Source of the DNA: a bacterium
GTDB taxonomy: Bacteria; Zhuqueibacterota; Zhuqueibacteria; Residuimicrobiales; Residuimicrobiaceae
Length of the DNA: 64,000 nucleotides
Assembly (NCBI GenBank): GCA_029565685.1
Contig: JAKQNR010000052.1
Coordinates: 157,290-221,289 of the forward strand
Reading direction: 5' to 3'
Under the pieces are notes generated by a model. That model saw nothing but the letters and a program-made list of their open reading frames with translations. It was not told where the DNA came from and made no database searches. Below are positions 1 through 9,925 of the stretch, one piece after another (the stretch's first letter is position 1; each line of letters starts with the position of its first letter). The translations under genes and the position numbers were made by a program.

Positions 1-854
1 GAGTCTGAAATATCCTCATAGCGCAGATGCAGGGCGATGTATTTGGCCAGATCGATGACGCAGGAGCTGATGTTAGCCGCAGGGATCAATCCCTGGCTTT
101 CCGGAAAATCAAGACGAAGGCGCGTGCCATCCGGCAGCAACCGATCATAGCTGGCGGCCAGGCGGGAGCGCTGTTCAGCGGCTGGCACCACGCTGGTATT
201 GTCCATGTGCAGCGGCTGCAATATGTGTTTGCTGACATAGGACTCATAGGGCTCGCCGGAAGCGGCCTCGACAATCTGTCCGGCCAACGCCAGGCCGAGG
301 TTGGAATAGTGATAGGCAGACCATGGCGCCTGAATCAACTCCTGATTCGGCACAGTCCGGCGGATTTGTTCCGCAGTCGGAAATCGGTGATCCGTCCAGT
401 AGGGGAAAGCCGCTTCTCCGGGCAGTCCGCTGGTGTGGGTGAGAAGATTTTCAATGGTGATCGGGGGTTCAGCGGCAAAGCGGCTTTTAATTTGGAACCA
501 GGGAAGAAAGCGGGTGATCGGGTCATCGAGCCGCAGCTTGCCCTGATCGCGCAGCTGCATGATCGCTGCAGCGGTGAACGTTTTGGTGATGGAGGCGATG
601 CGGCACAAGGTCTCCGGCGTCATGAGCTTTTTACTTTCCACGTCGCTGTAACCAAAGCCTTTGGCCCAGATCAACTTTTGATTGTCGACCACGCCGATGG
701 CAACGCCGGGAATTTTATAATAGTCGATGCGCTCCTGAATCCAGACGGACAGCAATTCCAGCTCAGCGTTCAGATCCTGAGACCATGCAGAATGGGGTCG
801 GGCAAAAGCTGAAAAAAAACAGAGCAGTGTGAACAGCCATATGCGTCTGATCAT
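1..854 (-). CDS. Serine hydrolase, beta-lactamase/class C-like family (partial, runs off left edge)
   Basis: Reverse strand reads MIRRIWLFTLLCFFSAF... then VWIQERIDYYKIPGVAIGVVDNQKLIWAKGFGYSDVESKKLMTPETLCRIASITKTFTAAAIMQL, with the SxxK motif (SITK), then LLTHTSGLPG and YHYSNLG (YxN). Absent from the ORF track because no stop lies inside the window. Confidence 0.88.
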   Translation of the reverse strand, partial: MIRRIWLFTLLCFFSAFARPHSAWSQDLNAELELLSVWIQERIDYYKIPGVAIGVVDNQKLIWAKGFGYSDVESKKLMTPETLCRIASITKTFTAAAIMQLRDQGKLRLDDPITRFLPWFQIKSRFAAEPPITIENLLTHTSGLPGEAAFPYWTDHRFPTAEQIRRTVPNQELIQAPWSAYHYSNLGLALAGQIVEAASGEPYESYVSKHILQPLHMDNTSVVPAAEQRSRLAASYDRLLPDGTRLRLDFPESQGLIPAANISSCVIDLAKYIALHLRYEDISD

Positions 855-860
855 AGGACC

Positions 861-1871
861 TCACAAGCGGATTTTTTCTCTGGTTTCCATGGATTGGGCT
901 TCTGCCAGCGCGATTTCGATGCTCTGCCGGGCGCTGGCCGGCGTGATCCGTTGCGGCGCCTGCCGGCGTTGCAGGCAGGAGATGAAATAGTCGTATTCAC
1001 GACTGTAGCCATCGCCCGGCTCCACCGCTACAGGCTCCGGCGCCTGCGCTCCGCTGCGGGTGAGGGTGAGCGTCGGAGTGCGGCTGCTGTCGTATTCCAA
1101 CGCTCCCTTTTCGAACACCGCCGTATAGCTCATCTTGAATCCGAGCGGATAATTCCAGCTGCCCTCGGCCATGCAGAGCAGGGGTTCGGCGAACTCGTAT
1201 TGCGTCAGCACAGAATGGTTCAGGCCGGAGGCAGTCGATAAGCCCTGAGAAAAGACCGCGCTCGGCCGGCCCAGACTGTAGTGGATAAAATCCACGTCGT
1301 GCACGTGCAGGTCAAAGAGGCAGCCGCCGCTTTTCGCGGCCACGGCAAACCAGCTGTCGGCGCCGCTCCAAAAGGGCGGAGCGCTGACCCGGCGTAGGAG
1401 CAGCGATTGAAGGGCGCCCAGCTCTTTGGAATCGATGTACTGCTTCAGCTTTTCATATTCCGGCCAGAAACGCAGGCATTGTGCGATAATCAAGGTGGCC
1501 CGATTGTGCTGAGCAGCGGCGATCATCTCATCACAATCTTCCAGGGTCAAGGCCATGGGCTTTTCGCAGATCACCGACCGGCCGGCCTCCAGCGCTTCCA
1601 CAGCCAGAGCACGATGCAGGTGCGTCGGCAGGCAGAGACTGACGCAGTCGATGTTTTCCCGGCGCAGCAGCTCGCCAAGGGTGGGGTAGACCGCCACGCC
1701 CTGCAGCAGGTTCTTCTCCGGAGCATCGCCCAGGTTGCCCTGCGTGCTCTGTTTGATTTTGTCGGGATTGCTTTCCACTACCGCCACCAACTCTGCCTGA
1801 GGGTGACGCTTGATCTGGCCGGCATGGGTGACGCCCATAAAGCCATAGCCGAGGACTGCGAAGCGGATCAT
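861..1871 (-). CDS. Gfo/Idh/MocA family NAD(P)-dependent oxidoreductase
   Basis: MIRFAVLGYGFMGVTHAGQIKRHPQAELVAVVE Rossmann start, CEKPMALTLEDCDEMI motif; start moved to the internal ATG at 1871. Confidence 0.9.
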   Translation of the reverse strand: MIRFAVLGYGFMGVTHAGQIKRHPQAELVAVVESNPDKIKQSTQGNLGDAPEKNLLQGVAVYPTLGELLRRENIDCVSLCLPTHLHRALAVEALEAGRSVICEKPMALTLEDCDEMIAAAQHNRATLIIAQCLRFWPEYEKLKQYIDSKELGALQSLLLRRVSAPPFWSGADSWFAVAAKSGGCLFDLHVHDVDFIHYSLGRPSAVFSQGLSTASGLNHSVLTQYEFAEPLLCMAEGSWNYPLGFKMSYTAVFEKGALEYDSSRTPTLTLTRSGAQAPEPVAVEPGDGYSREYDYFISCLQRRQAPQRITPASARQSIEIALAEAQSMETREKIRL

Positions 1872-2007
1872 AAGGACTCCTGTGGAAGGGGTTATATGTG
1901 ACAGCGTCAATTTACAAAATCATGCGGGGAAATCAAAGCCTTTACAAAAGCGATTGATAAAAAAAAAAGGATTGCTTAATTTAGTTCACTCATTTATCGG
2001 AGAAGAC

Positions 2008-2394
2008 ATGAAGCCAAAGATCGTGGCGGGGGTTGTCGTCATCATTGCTGCATTAGCCTATCTTTTTGTCGGCAGCTTGAAAAACAGCGCATTATATTAT
2101 TTGACGGTTTCCGAGCTGTTCGCCCAGTCCGAGTTCCCGGTAAACGAAGGGTTGCGGGTGAACGGCTATGTGGCGCCTGCATCCATTCGCTGGGATGCGA
2201 ATAAAGGGGAAACCAGGTTCCTGTTGTTTGAAGGCAAAGACAGTCTGCGGGTGTGCTATAAGGGCGTGGCGCCGGATCAACTGGCGGAAGCGCAGCAGGT
2301 GGTGGTGGAAGGCAAAATGGCCGCCAATGGTGAACTCGCAGCGACAAAAATCCTGCTTAAATGTCCCTCCAAGTACGAAGTTAAAAAACAGTAA
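2008..2394 (+). CDS. ccmE: Cytochrome c maturation protein CcmE-like heme chaperone, CXXXY variant
   Basis: MKPKIVAGVVVIIAALAYLFVGSLKNSALYYLTVSEL... N-terminal TM, OB-fold-like RVNGYVAPASIRWD... and VVVEGKMAANGELAATKILLKCPSKYEV tail; Cys replaces the usual heme-binding His. Confidence 0.82.
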   Translation: MKPKIVAGVVVIIAALAYLFVGSLKNSALYYLTVSELFAQSEFPVNEGLRVNGYVAPASIRWDANKGETRFLLFEGKDSLRVCYKGVAPDQLAEAQQVVVEGKMAANGELAATKILLKCPSKYEVKKQ

Positions 2395-2433
2395 AGCAGC
2401 GTATTTGTGCGGTCGGATTCCGGTGGAGGAATC

Positions 2434-3720
2434 ATGAGGATTTTCTTTTGCTTGATCGCGCTGATATGGCCGATGGCGGCGGATCGCCTGTTTGCCGACG
2501 GGGTCTATTGGCAGAAACTTGTTGTCGATAGCGCCGGCTCTAATCCTCATCTCTTTACAGCGGTCGCCATCGATTTTTGGCAGAATATTTTTATCGGAAC
2601 GCGGCAGAGTGAAATCTATCGTTCCGGCGACGACGGCAGCACTTGGAATCTAGTTCACAAGCATTCGGATATTCATGCCAACGCGTCCTATCCGATCAAG
2701 TTTATCGCTGTGATGCCCACAGGGCATCTATTTGCCGCCCTGACAGGCGATGGACTGTACTTGTCCAAAGATCATGGCGATCATTGGAGCATAATCGGAT
2801 TGCAGGATTATTTTCATTTATGCTCGGCGGTGCATCCGGATGGTCGCATCTATGTCGGCGGCTCGAATCCGAATGGTCTGTTTACTTCTCATGACGAAGG
2901 CAGAAATTGGCGGATCGTGCATTATCAACAGCCGGATTTTCATAGATCTCCGGTGGTTTCGGATGTTGCCATAGGCGCAGACTATCGGATCTATTTGATT
3001 GCTGATGGACATCCCAGTGTTAGCATCAATGAATCGCCTTATGCCTTTCTTTTGGAGCGTGCTCAGTTTGCGACATCGATCTTTGTTAGTCGAGATCAGT
3101 CGATTTACATCGGCGCCTTTGAAGGTCATGTACTTTATTCGGCCGACCGGGGTGCTCATTTCACGCGGGTGTCCATTCCCGGGCTGACCGCAACGATCTC
3201 CTGCTTTAGCGAGGATCGTGATGGCGCTCTCTATTTCGGAACAGAGGGCAATGGCATTTGGCGATCGGATGATCGCGGCAACAGCTGGCTCAAGGAATCG
3301 TTGGCAGATTCGGTGATCAACGATCTGACTGCTGATTCGTCGGGCAGGATATACGCAGCCGCCAACTCGGGGCTTTATCGGCGGATGGAAAATTCGACAT
3401 GGGCTCAGAGGCGCAGTAGAATTTCTGATCGGACGATGCCGCTTGTTTCCGCCTATCCCAATCCGTTCAATTCCAGCATGGCCATTGAGGTACAGTTCGA
3501 CGGCGGACCCGCAACGGTTAAGATAGTGGATGCAATAGGCCGTCCTGTTGCAACGCTTTACGATCAGGCGTTGGCCAAAGGGGTTCATCGATTTCATTGG
3601 AATGGGAAAGACGAGGATGGTCGCGCCATGTGCAGCGGGGTATATTTTGTTGCCGTTCAATGCACCGTGCAGGGTTCGACTTTTAAGCCAGAGCTGCATA
3701 AAATAATTTTGCTGCGATAG
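2434..3720 (+). CDS. Secreted BNR/sortilin-like beta-propeller protein with YPNPFN-type C-terminal domain
   Basis: Repeated SGDDGSTWN / SKDHGDHWS / SHDEGRNWR / SDDRGNSWL motifs; C-terminus SAYPNPFNSSMAIEVQF...DAIGRPVATLYDQ...GVYFVAVQ. Confidence 0.8.
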   Translation: MRIFFCLIALIWPMAADRLFADGVYWQKLVVDSAGSNPHLFTAVAIDFWQNIFIGTRQSEIYRSGDDGSTWNLVHKHSDIHANASYPIKFIAVMPTGHLFAALTGDGLYLSKDHGDHWSIIGLQDYFHLCSAVHPDGRIYVGGSNPNGLFTSHDEGRNWRIVHYQQPDFHRSPVVSDVAIGADYRIYLIADGHPSVSINESPYAFLLERAQFATSIFVSRDQSIYIGAFEGHVLYSADRGAHFTRVSIPGLTATISCFSEDRDGALYFGTEGNGIWRSDDRGNSWLKESLADSVINDLTADSSGRIYAAANSGLYRRMENSTWAQRRSRISDRTMPLVSAYPNPFNSSMAIEVQFDGGPATVKIVDAIGRPVATLYDQALAKGVHRFHWNGKDEDGRAMCSGVYFVAVQCTVQGSTFKPELHKIILLR

Positions 3721-3721
3721 T

Positions 3722-4002
3722 CGCCGATGGGATCGGCGCCGGTGGTTTCCTTTTCGGCAACTCGCCGATCCACGGCGAAATTAAACGCAGCGATACCCGC
3801 GATCAGATCAAGGGCGTTAATCCGGTCAAGCCCGCCGGCGAATGGAACAGCTACGCGATCACCTGCCCGGACAGCCTGCTCAGCCTGGTGGTCAACGGCG
3901 TCGCCACCACACGCCGGCAGGGCCCTGGTCCTCAAGGGCCATGTCGGTCTGGATGAAGAGGGCTATGCCATAGAGTTTAAAAATTTTCGGATTCAAGAAT
4001 GA
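3722..4002 (+). pseudogene. Frameshifted remnant of a DUF1080 / 3-keto-disaccharide hydrolase-like domain
   Basis: One frame reads IGAGGFLFGNSPIHGEIKRSDTRDQIKGVNPVKPAGEWNSYAITCPDSLLSLVVNGVATT; another continues LKGHVGLDEEGYAIEFKNFRIQE*. Together they match the C-terminal half of a DUF1080-like fold; no 5' part is present. Confidence 0.65.
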
Positions 4003-4160
4003 TAAGACGCTCTCCGGCTGAGCCAAATCCTTCCCCGGACCTTGAGCTTCGCTCCCAGTTCTCCGTATAAATAATAATATAACTATGATTTTTAAAAATT
4101 ATTACTTATTTTAAATATCTCAAATAGAGAAGATTTGACAATAATTAAGAGGAGTTATCG

Positions 4161-5168
4161 ATGCGAAAAGGTCTTTTAGTCCTGGTGGTCCTGGCGCTCT
4201 GCTTCAACGGCTGCGGATCCAAAAAAGGCATCAAGCTGGAAAAAGGCACCCCGCTGTATGATCTGGCCAAAGAGATTGCGAAAAAATATCCGGCCATGGA
4301 TCCGGATGTCAACAAAGATTTGGTCTCCTGCAAATATTTTACTCTCACCCCGGGCACTTTTTTCACCGAGCTGCAACGCGGCATGGGGAAGAACACCGAT
4401 CAGCTGAAAACCCTGGATGAAAAACGGCTGCAGGATTTTTTCAAGGCCAATGTCGAACGTCTCGGCGAACGTCAGCTGTTCCTGGAAACCGCCAAGGCCG
4501 AGGGCATCAAGATTACGCCGGCTGAATTGGACAGCACCCTGCTGAAAATCTACACCCAGAACGGCGGCCAGGAAGCGTTTGCCAAACGCATCGGCGATCA
4601 GGGGATCACGCTGGATGTCGTGCGTCAGGATGTCGAGCGGGAGATGACCTTGCGCAAATATTTCGATAAAAAGAACAGTGAGATCAAGGTCGCTGCGGAA
4701 GAGCTGGAAAACATCTACAACCAGGATAAAACCGCCAGCGTCCGGCACATTTTACTGACCACCCGGGGCCTGAGCGATTCCGCCAAGGCGGTGAAGCGCA
4801 CGATGATGCAGGGTCTTTTGGATCGCGCCAAAGCCGGCGAAGATTTCGCCGCTCTGGCTAAACAGTATACCGAGGATCCGGGTTCCAAGAACAACGGCGG
4901 TCTGTATGAAAACTTTCCGCGCGGGCAGATGGTCAAACCTTTTGAAGACGCCGCGTTCACGGTGCCGGTGGGCCAGCTGTCCGATATCGTCGAGACCGAT
5001 TACGGATATCATATTCTCCAGATCGTGGACCGCAAGAAAGAAACCCGCCCGCTGGCGGATGTCAAAGCCGAACTGGAGCAACAGTTGTTGCGCGAAAAAC
5101 GCCGCAACATGACTCAGACGCTTCTGGAAACTCTGAAAAAAGAAGCGGACTATAAAATTTCCATCTAA
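4161..5168 (+). CDS. Parvulin-type peptidyl-prolyl isomerase lipoprotein (PpiC/SurA-like)
   Basis: Lipobox LALCFNGCGSKK; parvulin core SVRHILLTTRG...GEDFAALAKQYTEDPGSKNNGGLYENFPRGQMVKPFEDAAFTVPVGQLSDIVETDYGYHILQI. Confidence 0.92.
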   Translation: MRKGLLVLVVLALCFNGCGSKKGIKLEKGTPLYDLAKEIAKKYPAMDPDVNKDLVSCKYFTLTPGTFFTELQRGMGKNTDQLKTLDEKRLQDFFKANVERLGERQLFLETAKAEGIKITPAELDSTLLKIYTQNGGQEAFAKRIGDQGITLDVVRQDVEREMTLRKYFDKKNSEIKVAAEELENIYNQDKTASVRHILLTTRGLSDSAKAVKRTMMQGLLDRAKAGEDFAALAKQYTEDPGSKNNGGLYENFPRGQMVKPFEDAAFTVPVGQLSDIVETDYGYHILQIVDRKKETRPLADVKAELEQQLLREKRRNMTQTLLETLKKEADYKISI

Positions 5169-5196
5169 CCGGATTCCGATGATTCTGTCTTTATCA

Positions 5197-5228
5197 ACAG
5201 CCTCTGCCCGTCGGGGATCAGAGGCTGT
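5197..5228 (+). terminator. Putative intrinsic terminator downstream of the PpiC lipoprotein gene
   Basis: acagcctctg ... cagaggctgt stem followed by gttgtttt. Confidence 0.55.
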
Positions 5229-5294
5229 GTTGTTTTCACCCTTTGGGACAAGTCTGCCGCACTACAGCAGAGACCGCGTACCAGGAGGAACGCC

Positions 5295-6560
5295 ATGAAC
5301 AGAATTCTAATATTTCGGGGAACACGGCCGCTTTGCTTCACCGCTCTGGCTCTTGGGCTGGCGTGGGCGCTGCGCGGTCATTTCGGCCATGAACAGGGCG
5401 CCGCCTGGGCCGGCGCTGTGGGCTCTCTGGCCCTCATCCTGATCAGCGGGCGGCCGGACTGGCAGCGCAAAGCTTTGCCGGCGTCTCTGCTGGGCGGCAT
5501 CGGCTGGGGCGTGGGCGGCATGATGAGCTACGGTCTGGTAGTGGGGTACGGCCGATCCGGTGATTTTGCCAATGCGCTCTATGGGCTGTCCATGCTGGCG
5601 GTGATCGGTGGACTGTACGGTTTTATCGGCGGCGGTTTTTTAGGTCTGGCTTTAGAGTCCGAAAAAGATAAAAAGCCGGACTGGCCGGCGCTGCTCACGC
5701 AGATGGTGGCAGCCGGACTGCTGTTCTGGGGCGTGCTGATCTATCAATGGGAGCTGTGGATGACGCCCCCGCGTTCAGAGCTTTGGGCCGCCTGCCTCGG
5801 CGCGGCCGCAAGCCTGGCCTGGTATCTGCAAAGAAACCGATTTCATCGCGCGCTGCGCACTGCGCTGTGGACAGCCTTTGGCGCCGGCTTTGGTTTTGCT
5901 CTGGGAAATTTTTTTCAGACACTGGGTGCGGTCAGCGGCCTGCCGTTCAACTGGTGGAATGTCATGGAATTTACGCTGGGAGCGTGCGGTGGATTGGGGC
6001 TGGCCTACGGAGCCTACACTCAGGAGTGGCCCGAGAGCGCCGATCTCTCCGGCCGTTCCAGCACCCTCGCGCTGCTGGGACTTTTTATTGCCCTGCCGCT
6101 GGTGAACGTGTGGCAGGCCTTCAGCCTGGAGGAATTTGCCCGAATGGCCGCCAGCCTGAATGCCGTGAATCCCGTTCAATTCGCCCACGCCCAGTATTAT
6201 CTGGCTGCAACCGCGGTGATTCTGTTCGCTTTTACCGCCTGGTACGCCTGGAAAAAACGCAGCATCACCACGCTGTTCTTCCTGTTAACCGCCCTTTATA
6301 TCCTGCTGAGCCATTTGAAAAAAGGATTCTTTTTTCTCAACGATCTTTTACAGCTGGAACAATATGTATACTGGCTGCTGTTCTTCTGCCTGGTATTGCT
6401 CTATTCCGCCTCACAATCCAAACCGTCGCCATTGTTTGCTGAACGTGCGCGAGCGAACGGTCTGGCAATGGCAGCGATCCTGGCGGCCGCGCTTCTGCTG
6501 ATGGCCTTCATTTCTGTCGTCGTTTCAGACGGGATCGCCGGCGGACAGCGGCGTTTTTAG
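5295..6560 (+). CDS. Polytopic integral membrane protein, hypothetical
   Basis: Many Gly/Leu-rich hydrophobic segments (e.g. AVIGGLYGFIGGGFLGLAL, YWLLFFCLVLLYSA); gaggaac RBS region upstream. Confidence 0.72.
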   Translation: MNRILIFRGTRPLCFTALALGLAWALRGHFGHEQGAAWAGAVGSLALILISGRPDWQRKALPASLLGGIGWGVGGMMSYGLVVGYGRSGDFANALYGLSMLAVIGGLYGFIGGGFLGLALESEKDKKPDWPALLTQMVAAGLLFWGVLIYQWELWMTPPRSELWAACLGAAASLAWYLQRNRFHRALRTALWTAFGAGFGFALGNFFQTLGAVSGLPFNWWNVMEFTLGACGGLGLAYGAYTQEWPESADLSGRSSTLALLGLFIALPLVNVWQAFSLEEFARMAASLNAVNPVQFAHAQYYLAATAVILFAFTAWYAWKKRSITTLFFLLTALYILLSHLKKGFFFLNDLLQLEQYVYWLLFFCLVLLYSASQSKPSPLFAERARANGLAMAAILAAALLLMAFISVVVSDGIAGGQRRF

Positions 6561-6667
6561 CGGTCAGCCGGCCGTCCAGGGGGCGGTGCAGGTGGACTGC
6601 GGCTCAAAGGACTTGGCGCTGCTGTGCAGATAAAGCGTTTTTTTATACCATGCGATGATTATTTTCC

Positions 6668-6696
6668 TTGACAGTTAAACTAAATTGGATTAATTT
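6668..6696 (+). promoter_or_regulatory. Possible sigma70-type promoter upstream of the TonB-dependent receptor gene
   Basis: TTGACA at 6668-6673, 17-nt spacer, weak taattt -10-like hexamer; AT-rich context. Confidence 0.3.
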
Positions 6697-6966
6697 CTTT
6701 ATCATTTTTTACGGTCGCTGGACGTGCGTAATCCATTACCACTGTTTGATTCTGCGTGCCGTGTCTCCCTCCTCAAATGTCTTGTACAAATCTCGCTGAA
6801 TTCATCTGACCTGCAACCTGCCGGAGATGAAGGATGGGGTGCAGCTGATTTCGAGGCGAATGAGAGAGCCCCGATGGAGGAGGATCGACGGCTTGGGATG
6901 AAATTTATAAACCGTGCTAAATTTCCAATATAGTAATTGCCAAGTTACAGCGTGAAGAGAGTTAAA

Positions 6967-9870
6967 ATGAAAAGAGGTAGAATGAAGCTGCAAGCAAAAG
7001 TGTTAAGCCTGTTTGTCGTTGTCGGGCTTTTGCTGACCGTCAGCGGGCTGCTGGCCGGCACTTCGGGAAAAATTGCCGGCCGCATCATCGACCGAGACAA
7101 CAAAGAAGGCCTGCCAGGCGTGAATGTGCTGCTGGTCGGCACCACCTGGGGCGGGGTGACGGATCCGGACGGCTATTATCAGATCATCAATGTCCCGCCG
7201 GGTACCTACAAGATCGCAGTGTCGATGATCGGCTACACAACGCTGACCGTTGAAGATGTCAAGGTCAACGTGGATCGAACCACTACCCAGAACGTCTCGC
7301 TCAGCTCCAAGACGCTGGAAGGTCAGGAGGTGGTGATCAAGGCGGAGCGCCCGGTGATCGAGAAGGACCGCACCAGCACGGCGTCTTACGTCGATGCAGA
7401 GACTATTCGGGATCTTCCAGTTCAAGAAGTGTCCGAGATCATCCAACTGCAGGCCGGCGTGGTGACCGGCGCCGGCGGCGACTTGCATTTCCGCGGCGGA
7501 CGCTCCCGCGAGGTCGCTTATCTGATCGACGGAGTTTCGGTTTCCAACGCTTTTTCCCAGGGCGGCGGCAGCAACGTGGCTATCGAAAATTCGATCATCA
7601 AAGAACTGCAGGTCATCAGCGGCACCTTTAACGCGGAATACGGTTCGGCCCAATCGGCCATCATCAACGTGGTGACTAAAAACGCCGAGACCGATTATCA
7701 TGGCGAGATACAAGTATTCGGCGGAGACAATGTGAGCAGCCACTCCGATCGTTTTCTCGGCGTCGAAAAGATAGATCCGCTCAACGAGAAGGATGTGCAG
7801 GCCACCTTTTCCGGCCCTGTGCCCAAGTTGAAGAACCTCGGCTTTTTCGCCACCGCCCGCTACAACAACAGCGACGGTCATCTTTTCGGCGAACGCCGTT
7901 ACGCCGCCATCGATGGATGGAAGATCGACGCTTTCCGCCATTGGTTCACCCAACGCTATGCTGATCAGCTCTCCTCCTACGGCCGCATTCCGGTGCCTGA
8001 TTCGCTCAAGACCGGCGACCGGGCGTTGATCCCCATGTCCGAGAGCCAGCAGCTCACTTTTACCGGCAAGCTGACCTATATCCCCAAACCGGCCGTCGGC
8101 ATCACCTATTCGTTGTTCGGTTCCAGGGGCGACAGCCGGGGATATAACAACAGCTGGCGCTACGCCCCCGATGGCCGCACGCAGTATCGCGGTTACAGCC
8201 ATCACCACTTTCTCTCTTTCCGGCACAGCCCCTCTGCTTCTATTTTTTACAACATCCGTGGTTCTTATCAATACAATTACGGACGATCTTGGCTATACGA
8301 AAGCACCAAGGTGGCCGAATTCCCCGGCGATGACGGCTATTTGCCCCTCGGCGCTGCGGACGATCAGACCGGCTTTGTGCAGGGGGACAACCAGTACGGG
8401 CGCAATAAAAATATCCGTAAAGTCTACATGATGAACGGCGATTTAAATTGGCAGATCGATCGCATCAATTTTATCAAATTGGGATTCGAGGCGCGGCAGC
8501 ATGACATCCATTACATGAATCAGCCCATGCTGGAAACCGATCTTTGGAAAAGCTACAAGTACAGCAACGACATCAACGGCAAGGGGCTCGAGTTTAACGA
8601 TTATTGGGCGGCGATGCGCGATTATTGGATGAATTGGAACACCGCCTATGAATCGGACAAGCTCCGTCTCGCCAACGCGACGGACGGCGATTATACGAAT
8701 TATGTGCGCCGGCCGCTGGAATTCGCCGCGTATATTCAGGACAAGATCGAGCTGGGCGAGATCGTGCTCAACGCAGGCGTCCGCCTCGATTATTTCCAGC
8801 CCAACGCCAAAACCCTGGTCGACAAGCGCACCCTCTCCGAGCAGATCGGCGATGCCGCCAATCTCGATCAGGCTGCGGCCAAGAAGCAGCTCTCCCCCCG
8901 TCTGGGTTTTTCGTTTCCTGTTTCCGACCGGGGCGCCTTCCATGTCTCCTACGGCCATTTTTTCCAGATGCCGAGCTTTCAGTATCTGTTTGAACGTCCT
9001 GTGGACGTCAATATGACGCCCCTGCTGCTGGCCGGCGCCAGTGTGGGAGATCCTAATTTAAAGCCGGAGCGCACCATTGCTTACGAAGTGGGATTGCAGC
9101 AGGAGTTGAACGGGCAGTTCGGCGTGGATGTGACCCTTTTCTACAAGGATATTCGCAATCAGCTGGGCCTCGAATCGGTTAAAACCGTGGATGCCGTGGG
9201 CTACTACCGCTACATCAACCGCGACTATGGCAACGTGAAGGGATTAACTGTTTCGCTGGAGAAAATGCGCACCGGTTTGTTCTCCGGATCTCTGGACTAT
9301 ACCTTTCAGTATTCGCGCGGCAGCGCTTCGGACCCCAACTTTCTCCAGGTCATTGAAGTGGCCACGCGCATGAGCGGCGAATCCATCGTGTTCCCGGAGC
9401 GCCAGATTCTGCCTCTGGATTGGGATCAACGCCACACCGTGAACCTGGTGGTGGGTCTCAACAAACCCGGCGACTGGGGGATGACCTGCATTGCTACAGC
9501 AGGCAGCGGCATGCCCTATTCGCCCTCCAGCGTCGAGCAGCTGGCGCTGCCTGACCGCGAATTTAAAAACAGCGCCCGCAAACCGATGCAGTTTAATGTC
9601 GACCTCAAAGCCAACAAGCAGTTCACTTTCGGCAAAATGACCTATTCTCTGTTCTTAAGGGTTTACAACCTGCTGGACCGTATGAATGAAAATTCGGTTT
9701 ACCCGGTGACCGGCCGGGCCACGGAAAACGCCCGTCTGCCCTATGATCAGCTGGTGCAATTGCAGATGCTGCAACAAGGCGGCCAGTTCACCATGGACGA
9801 GTGGGACAATCAACCGTCCTGGTTTTCAGAGCCGCGTCGGGTGCAGTTAGGATTGGCGGTTCGCTTCTAA
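6967..9870 (+). CDS. TonB-dependent receptor with N-terminal carboxypeptidase-regulatory-like domain
   Basis: Signal peptide; GKIAGRIIDRDNKEGLPGVNVLLVGTTWGGVTDPDGYYQIINVPPGTYKIAVSMIGY; plug region EIIQLQAGVVTGAGGDLHFRGGRSREVAYLIDGVSV; C-terminal beta-barrel ending VQLGLAVRF. Confidence 0.92.
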   Translation: MKRGRMKLQAKVLSLFVVVGLLLTVSGLLAGTSGKIAGRIIDRDNKEGLPGVNVLLVGTTWGGVTDPDGYYQIINVPPGTYKIAVSMIGYTTLTVEDVKVNVDRTTTQNVSLSSKTLEGQEVVIKAERPVIEKDRTSTASYVDAETIRDLPVQEVSEIIQLQAGVVTGAGGDLHFRGGRSREVAYLIDGVSVSNAFSQGGGSNVAIENSIIKELQVISGTFNAEYGSAQSAIINVVTKNAETDYHGEIQVFGGDNVSSHSDRFLGVEKIDPLNEKDVQATFSGPVPKLKNLGFFATARYNNSDGHLFGERRYAAIDGWKIDAFRHWFTQRYADQLSSYGRIPVPDSLKTGDRALIPMSESQQLTFTGKLTYIPKPAVGITYSLFGSRGDSRGYNNSWRYAPDGRTQYRGYSHHHFLSFRHSPSASIFYNIRGSYQYNYGRSWLYESTKVAEFPGDDGYLPLGAADDQTGFVQGDNQYGRNKNIRKVYMMNGDLNWQIDRINFIKLGFEARQHDIHYMNQPMLETDLWKSYKYSNDINGKGLEFNDYWAAMRDYWMNWNTAYESDKLRLANATDGDYTNYVRRPLEFAAYIQDKIELGEIVLNAGVRLDYFQPNAKTLVDKRTLSEQIGDAANLDQAAAKKQLSPRLGFSFPVSDRGAFHVSYGHFFQMPSFQYLFERPVDVNMTPLLLAGASVGDPNLKPERTIAYEVGLQQELNGQFGVDVTLFYKDIRNQLGLESVKTVDAVGYYRYINRDYGNVKGLTVSLEKMRTGLFSGSLDYTFQYSRGSASDPNFLQVIEVATRMSGESIVFPERQILPLDWDQRHTVNLVVGLNKPGDWGMTCIATAGSGMPYSPSSVEQLALPDREFKNSARKPMQFNVDLKANKQFTFGKMTYSLFLRVYNLLDRMNENSVYPVTGRATENARLPYDQLVQLQMLQQGGQFTMDEWDNQPSWFSEPRRVQLGLAVRF

Positions 9871-9925
9871 CCTTTGTCCAAACGGATTCAGTCAGGAAAT
9901 ACAAATAAAGAGACAGGATGCAAAC

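Noticed and set aside
27-812. 261-aa + strand ORF at the left edge
   Set aside because: It is antisense to a clear beta-lactamase-family CDS on the minus strand that is missing from the ORF track only because it runs off the window.
4080-4160. AT-rich stretch with TTGACA close to the PpiC lipoprotein start, considered as a promoter
   Set aside because: The TTGACA at about 4134 is too close to the start codon for a normal -35 box; the region may hold a promoter but no confident -35/-10 pair could be assigned.
6724-6933. 69-aa ORF in the leader of the cassette A receptor gene
   Set aside because: No convincing RBS, low-complexity content; more likely 5' leader. A leader peptide cannot be excluded but is not supported.
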